From [Clostridium] leptum DSM 753 (GTDB lineage Bacteria; Bacillota; Clostridia; Oscillospirales; Acutalibacteraceae), in the NCBI GenBank assembly GCA_000154345.1, contig DS480349.1, positions 186,001-250,000 of the forward strand: DNA of 64,000 bases, read 5' to 3'. Within the stretch, counting starts at the first letter, position 1. Every line of letters begins with the position of its first letter. This document shows, in pieces, positions 7,337-13,159 of this stretch. The notes under the pieces were generated by a model that searched no databases, was not told the DNA's origin, and saw only the letters and a list, made by a program, of their open reading frames with translations. A program made the translations under genes and the position numbers.

Positions 7337-7720
7337 ATGTCTGATAAAGTTGTAAAGTTAATTGAAGATGTTAAATCCTTAACTGTTCTGGAGCTCAGTG
7401 AGCTCGTAAAGGCTCTGGAGGAAGAATTCGGCGTTTCCGCCGCTGCTCCTGTTGCTGTTGCTGCCGCTCCTGCTGCTGGCGGCGCTGCTCCTGCCGCTGC
7501 TGAGGAGAAGACTGAGTTTGATGTTGTTCTGAAGGCTGCCGGCGCCAACAAGATCGCCGTGATCAAGGTTGTCCGTGAGGCTACCGGCCTGGGTCTGAAG
7601 GAAGCCAAGGCTCTGGTTGACGGCGCTCCCAAGAACGTCAAGGAAGGCGTTTCTAAGGACGATGCCGAGGCTTTGAAGGCTAAGCTGACTGAGGCTGGCG
7701 CTGAAGTAGAAGTAAAATAA
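7337..7720 (+). CDS. rplL: 50S ribosomal protein L7/L12
   Basis: Stalk protein that recruits translational GTPases. It has 127 residues. The N-terminal dimerisation domain (VKLIEDVKSLTVLELSELVK) and the alanine-rich flexible hinge (about residues 36-60) are followed by the globular C-terminal domain (FDVVLKAAGANKIAVIKVVR and GLGLKEAKALVDGAP). The ATG at 7337 follows a TGGAGG site; an in-frame ATG at 7322 overlaps that site and is rejected. The gene is closed by a strong terminator, so the usual rplL-rpoB continuation is absent. Confidence 0.96.
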   Translation: MSDKVVKLIEDVKSLTVLELSELVKALEEEFGVSAAAPVAVAAAPAAGGAAPAAAEEKTEFDVVLKAAGANKIAVIKVVREATGLGLKEAKALVDGAPKNVKEGVSKDDAEALKAKLTEAGAEVEVK

Positions 7721-7740
7721 GTTTCCTTTATGGAAGCCTG

Positions 7741-7775
7741 ATAGCGGTACAGCTTAGCTGTACCGCTATTTTATA
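7741..7775 (+). terminator. terminator of rplJL
   Basis: ATAGCGGTACAGC and GCTGTACCGCTAT form a 13-bp perfect stem around a three-base loop (7741-7769), followed by a T-rich run. It separates rplL from everything downstream. Confidence 0.9.
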
Positions 7776-7955
7776 TTGAAGTTATATTTTTTGCAGAAAT
7801 AGAATGTATTCTTATCAATCTTAAACAATATTGACTAGTTTTATGGATTTGATAGCTGATAATATGACGATATTTCTACGGTACGTTGATACTTCCATTG
7901 CTATGATGTTTTGTGGGTTATGCAATGACAGAGCAGCATCAATACAGGAGAAGAA

Positions 7956-8539
7956 ATGGACATAAAAGTTAGATTAGCTGGAACCGGAGATGTTCCGCAG
8001 TTATTAAAAATTTATGAGCAATACATTGATACTCCGATTACTTTCGAATACACATTACCCACTAGACAGGATTTTACAAAACGTATCCTCAGTTTAACTA
8101 AGGATTACCCTTATCTAGTCTGTGAAAAGCAAGGAAGACTCGTGGGGTATGCCTATGCTCATCGTCATATGGAAAGGGAAGCTTATCAATGGAATGCGGA
8201 GCTGTCTATTTATTTGGGCCGGCCTTATACTTCCCAGGGAATAGGAAAAAGGCTGTATTGCGCTTTAATAGAACTCTTGGAAAAGCAGGGAGTCAAAAAT
8301 GTTTATGGAGGCGTTACGCTTCCAAATGTGAAAAGCTGCATTTAGGCCTGGGGTTTTCCTGCTTGGGAGTTTACCGCAGGACTGGGTTTAAGTGTGGCCA
8401 GTGGCGCGACGTAGCTTGGTTTGGAAAAGAAATCGGCCCTTATACGCAGGAGCCTACACCCTTGAAATCCATTAGCGATCTGTCTTCGGAGTATCTAAAC
8501 ATGATCTTACAGAAATATTCTTCTGCTGATTCTGAATAG
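7956..8539 (+). pseudogene. GNAT (phosphinothricin-type) N-acetyltransferase, frameshifted
   Basis: Two reading frames together make one GNAT protein. The first (7956-8345) holds the start, the acyl-CoA loop TSQGIGKRLYCAL and GGVTLPN; it then ends in KSCI and a stop. The second frame continues with EKLHLGLGFSCLGVYRRTGF, GQWRDVAWF and the C-terminus, which is the expected remainder of this family. The shift lies near 8318-8335. Related proteins read LPNEKS-EKLH here; that would need two copies of GAAAAGC, so loss of one 7-base copy explains the shift. Base composition is more A+T-rich than in the neighbours, hinting at acquisition. A sequencing error cannot be excluded. Confidence 0.8.
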
Positions 8540-8591
8540 GCATACAAAGAACACCTGAGAGTGAGAAAAACTCATCAGGTGCTTTGTATGC
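8540..8591. terminator. hairpin between convergent genes
   Basis: GCATACAAAG plus CACCTGA (8540-8558, two-base bulge) pairs with TCAGGTG plus CTTTGTATGC (8575-8591), a 17-bp stem. It lacks a T-run but lies exactly between the convergent GNAT remnant and the S1 gene. It could end transcription from both sides or protect a 3-prime end. Confidence 0.55.
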
Positions 8592-8608
8592 TTCACTCTG
8601 TTTTAAGC

Positions 8609-9550
8609 TTAAGAGGAAGTGAATACGGTTTCCACTAGCTTTTCACTGGACTCCGGCGAGTAAACAAAACGATCCATATGCTTTTCGTGGTAAAAATAGT
8701 CAGGAGCACAAGGACGATAATCATATTGAAAGGTGTCCACGATGATCAGCTTCACCTTCATTTTTGAAGGGATAATGCTTTTAATGTACACACTGGCCTG
8801 CTGTCCCGGGGAGATTCCTTCTTTGATTTCAGCAAGCCCGGCAAGATTAGGGGTTAGCTCTACAAAGGCGCCGTAGCTTTCCACGGACCGGATAATGCCC
8901 GCGACGGTTTCCCCTGGGGAGAATAAGGCGGCGTTTTCTTCCCAGGTACCCAAAAGCTCCTTATGGGTCAGGCTGATTCGGCCGTTGTCGATAGCCTTAA
9001 TGACTGCCGTAATGTCCATTCCTACTGAAAAGCGCTCTCTGGGATGGTCTATCCGGGAAACGGAGATCATGTCGATTGGTAATAGAGAAACGATGCCGCA
9101 GCCGATGTCCGCGAAAGCGCCAAAGGTTTCCAGATGGGTGATTCTGGCGTTCACAATATCCCCGGGAACCAAAGTTGAAACATATTCCTTCATGCACAGC
9201 TCTTGGGCGGCCCGGCGGGAAAGAAGGGCGATGGTCTTTCCATCTTCGTTTTTTTGAAATCCCGTCACAAGAAAGCAGACGGGACGGTTCACCCGGGAAA
9301 TGACGGCAATATCCCGGACGCTGCCGTCATTCATGCCGATGGCTCCTTCTTCGCGGGGAATCAATCCACGCATGCAGCCACAGTCTACAACAAGGTTGTG
9401 GCTGCTGTCGCAGATAACCGCCCTCCCCTCTAAGATTTGCCGATCCCGGCACGCGTCAGCTAGGGAAGAGGCGGATTGAAAGGCGGCACGGTTTTCAGGC
9501 GTCTCCATTTTCCAGCCCTCTGGAGTAAATTCATTTATTTTTGGGAGCAC
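8609..9550 (-). CDS. S1 RNA-binding domain protein
   Basis: A 313-residue cytosolic protein with two clear S1 domains: one from GDIVNARITHLETFGAFADI, the second from GETVAGIIRSVESYGAFVEL. A degenerate third lies near the N-terminus (VICDSSHNLVVDCGCMRGL). It resembles shortened RpsA/YhcR-type S1 proteins of Clostridia rather than full ribosomal protein S1. Binding of RNA in translation is likely; the exact role is unknown. The GTG at 9550 is preferred because AGGGGGTGG precedes it by a few bases; a GTG at 9571 is the alternative. A 32-codon ORF with an excellent ribosome-binding site overlaps the start by 16 bases and may couple translation. Confidence 0.85.
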   Translation of the reverse strand: MLPKINEFTPEGWKMETPENRAAFQSASSLADACRDRQILEGRAVICDSSHNLVVDCGCMRGLIPREEGAIGMNDGSVRDIAVISRVNRPVCFLVTGFQKNEDGKTIALLSRRAAQELCMKEYVSTLVPGDIVNARITHLETFGAFADIGCGIVSLLPIDMISVSRIDHPRERFSVGMDITAVIKAIDNGRISLTHKELLGTWEENAALFSPGETVAGIIRSVESYGAFVELTPNLAGLAEIKEGISPGQQASVYIKSIIPSKMKVKLIIVDTFQYDYRPCAPDYFYHEKHMDRFVYSPESSEKLVETVFTSS

Positions 9551-9633
9551 AATGCTCCACCCCCTTCGCACACAAACAAGTCATGAATCCGTTCATTTAT
9601 TGTCTGCGATTTTTGATTGCATACTTTTTTCAA
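9535..9633 (-). CDS. possible 32-residue upstream ORF
   Basis: Starting at a TTG (9633) on the minus strand with GGGAGG about eight bases upstream, 32 codons run to a TAA at 9535 and overlap the S1 gene start at 9550. The product begins MKKVCNQKSQTINERIHD, contains GGG and has three cysteines; no family was recognised. The ribosome-binding site is better placed than that of the S1 gene, so this may be a real small protein or a leader peptide that delivers ribosomes to the S1 start. Conservation was not testable here. Confidence 0.4.
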   Translation of the reverse strand: MKKVCNQKSQTINERIHDLFVCEGGGALCSQK

Positions 9634-9716
9634 CTTAATACCTCCCGTTTTCGTGTGCATAGTATTTATATGCGGGCGGACTATTAAATTAGAAGCGCTA
9701 ATTCATAAACTGTCTA

Positions 9717-9745
9717 TTGCAAAAAAATGGCACATATACTAAAAT
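9717..9745 (+). promoter_or_regulatory. promoter of the cyclophilin lipoprotein operon
   Basis: TTGCAA (9717-9722), a 17-base spacer and TAAAAT (9740-9745). The start point would be near 9752, about 23 bases before the TTG start of the lipoprotein. Confidence 0.65.
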
Positions 9746-9774
9746 AGTTTTATATCAGTAAGGAGGAGTTTTCA

Positions 9775-10572
9775 TTGAAGCATAGGATTCTTGCGGTGAT
9801 TTGCGCCTTGACTCTGGCGCTTACCTTCGGAGTGTTTACGGGGTGTCAGGGTTCTAAAGGCTCGGTAGGTTATCAATTGGATATGCCCCAGAAAGGGGAA
9901 GAAATTGCGATTATGCACACCAGTATGGGGGATATCAGTATTCGGTTTTTCCCGGAAGCCGCTCCCAAGGCGGTAGAGAATTTTAAAACCCATGCCAAGG
10001 ATGGTTATTACGACGGCTTGACCTTTCATCGTGTGATCAACGACTTTATGATCCAGGGCGGAGATCCTAACGGCGATGGAACCGGCGGCGACAGTATTTG
10101 GGGAGAGCCCTTTGAGGATGAATTCAGCGATACTTTGTTCAATATCCGCGGTTCGCTGTCTATGGCGAATTCCGGACCGGATACGAACGGCAGTCAGTTT
10201 TTTATCAATCAGGCGCCGGCCAGTGCGTTTTCCGGCTGGGATTTTTATAAGCAGTATTGGGCGCAGTACAAGGCGGCTCTGGATCAAGCCGGGGAAGAGT
10301 ATAAGGAACAGTTTGGGGCGCAGTACGGATCTGCGTTTGACACGGATAAGCTGACGGAAGAAATTGAAAAGCTGTATGAGGAAAACGGCGGCAATCCCAA
10401 TCTGGATGGCGCATATAGTCCCGTCGACCGGGGGCATACTGTTTTTGGCCAGGTATTTGATGGCATGGACGTGGTGGATGCCATTGCTGGTGTCGAGGTA
10501 GACAGCCAAAGCAATAAGCCGTTAGAGGATGTCGTCATCAACAGCATTGAGATTGTAGCTTACGAGGGATAA
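9775..10572 (+). CDS. peptidyl-prolyl cis-trans isomerase (cyclophilin), lipoprotein
   Basis: Probably catalyses proline isomerisation of exported proteins at the outer face of the membrane. The 265 residues start with a lipoprotein signal peptide (MKHRILAVICALTLALTFGV) and a lipobox ending at C24 (FTGC). The cyclophilin domain follows: MHTSMGDISIRFFPEAAPKA, DGLTFHRVINDFMIQGGDP with the active-site FHR, and SGPDTNGSQFFI. A helical insertion of about 70 residues (from GWDFYKQYWAQYK) splits the domain before GHTVFGQVFDGMDVVDAI. Such insertions occur in clostridial lipoprotein cyclophilins. The TTG at 9775 has AAGGAGGAG upstream. It is followed after two bases by a DUF4870-like gene. Confidence 0.92.
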   Translation: MKHRILAVICALTLALTFGVFTGCQGSKGSVGYQLDMPQKGEEIAIMHTSMGDISIRFFPEAAPKAVENFKTHAKDGYYDGLTFHRVINDFMIQGGDPNGDGTGGDSIWGEPFEDEFSDTLFNIRGSLSMANSGPDTNGSQFFINQAPASAFSGWDFYKQYWAQYKAALDQAGEEYKEQFGAQYGSAFDTDKLTEEIEKLYEENGGNPNLDGAYSPVDRGHTVFGQVFDGMDVVDAIAGVEVDSQSNKPLEDVVINSIEIVAYEG

Positions 10573-10574
10573 CG

Positions 10575-10931
10575 ATGAATGAGGAATATAACAAGGTAAA
10601 TGTAAAGCTGTTATCTATATTAGCCTATATCGGCCCTTTGTTTCTGATGGGAAAGCTCTCTGTGGAAAAGGATGAACCTCATGTGAAGTTCCATACCCAC
10701 CAGGGAGCGATTCTGTTCTGCTTTGTGGCCGGCGCTTATGTGGTAACCTCTTTGCTTTGCTGGCTGTTAAGTTCCTTTCCGGCGGTGCAAGAAATTTTCA
10801 GTTTGCTGTTATATGTTGGAATTACCGTAGCCTGGGTGATTATGATCGTTATGGGCGTGATCGGGGCGGCGAGAAACCAACAGCGGCCGCTTCCCTTTGT
10901 AGGCGATTTTGATAGGCTTTTAAGGAAATAA
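10575..10931 (+). CDS. DUF4870-like small membrane protein
   Basis: A 118-residue membrane protein with three probable spanning helices: KLLSILAYIGPLFLMG, AILFCFVAGAYVVTSLLCWL and LLLYVGITVAWVIMIVMGVI. The VKFHTHQGAILF motif between helices 1 and 2 is characteristic of the DUF4870/Tic20-like group. It starts two bases after the cyclophilin stop, so the two are co-translated, and the next gene is a longer paralogue. No enzymatic residues are evident; a role in envelope homeostasis is only a guess. Confidence 0.75.
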   Translation: MNEEYNKVNVKLLSILAYIGPLFLMGKLSVEKDEPHVKFHTHQGAILFCFVAGAYVVTSLLCWLLSSFPAVQEIFSLLLYVGITVAWVIMIVMGVIGAARNQQRPLPFVGDFDRLLRK

Positions 10932-10956
10932 TCCTATCAATGAGAGGAGATATATC

Positions 10957-11481
10957 ATGGATCAGTCCAACCAGACGCCCAAGGCACCGGAAAATCAGGA
11001 GCAAAAAAACGATGCGGGAAGCAATGCCTCGGGAGAAAAATCTCATGAGGCTCAAAATACGGGGAATGCTCGGCGGCAATCCGCCTATCGCACGGAGCAA
11101 GCCTTTGTGGGCTCCAATGGAAACCCGGGCGGCACTACTCCCCTCACAAAAGCGAATAATACCAAGCTGTTTTCCGTTCTCGCCTATTTTTCCGTGCTTT
11201 GGCTGGTAGGCCTGCTGGCCGATCCGGATAATCCAAAAGTGAGATTTCACGTCAATCAGGGAATCCTGCTGAGTATTTTCTCAGCGGCGTACAGCCTGGC
11301 AATGACGGTTTTAAACGCAGCTTTTACGTATTTGCCCTTTCTGTTTATCTTTACGGCCTTATTATCTGTTTTGGGAGGAGCTGCGGTTTTAGCCTTGATG
11401 GTTTGGGGAATCGTGAATGCGGCCCAGGATAAGGAAGAGCCGCTTCCGATACTGGGGACGCTGTATACCTTTATTCAATGA
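10957..11481 (+). CDS. DUF4870-like membrane protein with disordered N-terminus
   Basis: A paralogue of the preceding gene with 174 residues. The first 65 or so are polar and low-complexity (rich in Q, N, A, E), probably cytoplasmic and disordered. The membrane part repeats the family plan: KLFSVLAYFSVLWLVGLL, VRFHVNQGILLSIFSAAYS, and two further hydrophobic stretches ending in VWGIVNAAQDKEEPLPILG. It sits 25 bases after the first copy with AGAGGAG before the ATG. The tandem pair probably arose by duplication; the function is not known. Confidence 0.75.
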   Translation: MDQSNQTPKAPENQEQKNDAGSNASGEKSHEAQNTGNARRQSAYRTEQAFVGSNGNPGGTTPLTKANNTKLFSVLAYFSVLWLVGLLADPDNPKVRFHVNQGILLSIFSAAYSLAMTVLNAAFTYLPFLFIFTALLSVLGGAAVLALMVWGIVNAAQDKEEPLPILGTLYTFIQ

Positions 11482-11502
11482 TATTGGAAAGAATGTGTTT
11501 CT

Positions 11503-12351
11503 ATGCTGGAAATTGCAATTATCGGTGCTGGCCCCGCAGGGCTTTCGGCCGGGATTAATGCGATAGCCCGGGGGAAAACGGTCCGCATTTTTTCGTCGGA
11601 AAGCAACTATCTTTTACGGGCAGAAAAAGTAAACAATTATCTTGGCCTGTATGATGTAGACGGCAGGCAAATGATGGAACAGTTTCTCAGCCACGCCCGG
11701 GCGATGGGAGTGGTTCCGGAAAAAGGGAAGGCAGCCAATATTCTTCCTATGGGAGAATATTTTCTTTTGAATGTGGACGGTGAGATGGTCGAGGCGAAAA
11801 CAGTGATTTTGGCCACCGGCGTTTCCAGCGCAAAAGAAATTCCCGGGGAGCGTGAGCTTTTGGGCAGGGGAGTCAGTTACTGCGCCACCTGCGACGGTAT
11901 GCTGTACCGGGGGAAAAGCGCTGTTGTATGGGGCTTGAGCCCGGAGGCGGCGAAAGAGGCTAATTTTCTTCAGGAGATCGGCGTTTCCGTGACGTTTGTC
12001 TCCGCTTCTGCTTTTCGGGAGGGCCTTGCAGAGCAGATTCCTTATCTTTCCGGAGCAGTAAAGCAGGTGAGCGGGAAGGAAAAGGTGGAGGCCGTCTTAG
12101 TGAATGGGCAGGAGCTGCCGGCGGATGGACTATTTATTCTCCGAAATAGTATCGCTCCCGCCGCTTTGGTGGAAGGGCTTGTTTTAGAAGAAGGCTACAT
12201 AAAAGTCAATCATAAAATGGAAACCAATGTTCCAGGACTATACGCCGCGGGAGATTGTACCGGAAAGCCGCTGCAGGTATCCAAAGCGGTAGGCGAAGGC
12301 TTGATCGCCGCACAGATGGCGGCGGCCTATTTGGACGGACACAAGTCTTAA
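11503..12351 (+). CDS. thioredoxin reductase-like flavoprotein lacking NADPH-binding motifs
   Basis: Probable reductase for the adjacent thioredoxin. The 282 residues carry the FAD motif IIGAGPAGLSAGINA at the N-terminus, the redox pair C127-A-T-C130, and the C-terminal FAD motif GLYAAGDCTGKPLQVSKAVGEG. In NADPH-dependent TrxB the second nucleotide domain has a GGGDSA-type loop and HRRDxFR. Here those places read WGLSPEAAKEA and SASAFREG, so NADPH binding is unlikely. Clostridia contain ferredoxin-dependent flavin thioredoxin reductases that lost these motifs, and this gene fits that description. Alternatives are another low-potential donor or a divergent pyridine nucleotide site. The next gene, trxA, starts 17 bases downstream. 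Confidence 0.8.
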   Translation: MLEIAIIGAGPAGLSAGINAIARGKTVRIFSSESNYLLRAEKVNNYLGLYDVDGRQMMEQFLSHARAMGVVPEKGKAANILPMGEYFLLNVDGEMVEAKTVILATGVSSAKEIPGERELLGRGVSYCATCDGMLYRGKSAVVWGLSPEAAKEANFLQEIGVSVTFVSASAFREGLAEQIPYLSGAVKQVSGKEKVEAVLVNGQELPADGLFILRNSIAPAALVEGLVLEEGYIKVNHKMETNVPGLYAAGDCTGKPLQVSKAVGEGLIAAQMAAAYLDGHKS

Positions 12352-12368
12352 AAAGGAGGAATTTTCTT

Positions 12369-12695
12369 ATGGCTGAAATATTGCATCCTACCCGGGAAAA
12401 TTTTGATGACATGTTAAGCAGAAATCACCTGGTTCTGGTAGACTTTTGGGCCGCTTGGTGCGCTCCGTGCAGAATGGCGGCGCCGGTTATCGAACAGCTG
12501 GCCAATCTGTACCAGGGAAGAGTAGCGGTTGCTAAAGTCAACGTGGATGAGCAGCAGGAATTAGCGGTCCGATTTGGTATCCAAAGTATTCCCACAATTC
12601 TTGTGTTTAAAAATGGTGCGCTGCAGGCATCTGAGATTGGCGTGAAGTCTTTGGCAAGCTATACTGGATTGCTGGATAATCTCCTGCAGGCTTAA
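12369..12695 (+). CDS. trxA: thioredoxin
   Basis: Dithiol protein-disulfide reductant. The 108 residues have the normal length, with VDFWAAWCAPCRMAAPVI carrying a WCAPC active site in place of the usual WCGPC, the IPTILVFKNG cis-proline loop, and a C-terminal helix. The Gly to Ala change within the motif occurs in other thioredoxins. The ATG at 12369 follows AAGGAGGA. Tight coupling to the flavoprotein upstream suggests a dedicated reductase-thioredoxin pair, followed by a strong terminator. Confidence 0.93.
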   Translation: MAEILHPTRENFDDMLSRNHLVLVDFWAAWCAPCRMAAPVIEQLANLYQGRVAVAKVNVDEQQELAVRFGIQSIPTILVFKNGALQASEIGVKSLASYTGLLDNLLQA

Positions 12696-12788
12696 GCTGG
12701 TGTTGCTTTTAATCCCATCTTCAGCAAAATGCTGTATCCTTTTGTGAAAACAAAGAAATGTGAAGAGGAAAATATAAGCGTGTTAGGA

Positions 12789-12839
12789 AAATACCGGTAT
12801 CAAAACGATCCTTCTTTTGATACCGGTATTTATTTTTTT
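12789..12839 (+). terminator. terminator downstream of trxA
   Basis: A 17-bp perfect stem (12789-12805 with 12815-12831, nine-base loop, core ATACCGGTATC) followed by ATTTTTTT. Confidence 0.9.
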
Positions 12840-12975
12840 ATTTTTCAGAAAGCTTATCGGCTGAAACGAAACAGCGAGGTCTTATTATGCGGCTCGATTC
12901 CTTTATGGTTAGCGTTGATTGGTTTTCTCTGCCATTCCAGGGCTTTTAGGATAGGCGGCTGAACAATTACCGATG

Positions 12976-13022
12976 AAAAAAGCGCTGTCACTGTGAAAGC
13001 TTCCACAGTGACAGCGCTTTTT
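12976..13022. terminator. bidirectional terminator, trxA/adhE
   Basis: AGCGCTGTCACTGTG and its complement form a stem of about 19 bp (12976-12995 with 13004-13022). It is flanked by A-run and T-run on opposite sides, so it can stop transcription in both directions between the convergent units. Confidence 0.88.
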
Positions 13023-13159
13023 AATGTTTTTGATTTCTGTAAAGTGTTTCAGAGATTAAGAGGAAAAGCTTCTCCCTTCCGTCAAAAGAAAAGACGGAAA
13101 GCGATAAGTTAACACCTGTTACAGAGCCAAGAAAAACGAGATATCAGGCGGTAAAAATC

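Larger units (their letters stand above)
12696..13159. other. intergenic stretch between convergent trxA and adhE
   Basis: It holds two strong hairpin terminators (12789-12839 and 12976-13022) listed separately. Short open frames here cross the terminators and have no ribosome-binding sites. A minor 7-bp inverted repeat lies at 13076-13099. I see nothing else. Confidence 0.7.

Noticed and set aside
12729..12962. Small open frame of 77 codons after trxA
   Set aside because: It crosses a 17-bp terminator and lacks a ribosome-binding site.
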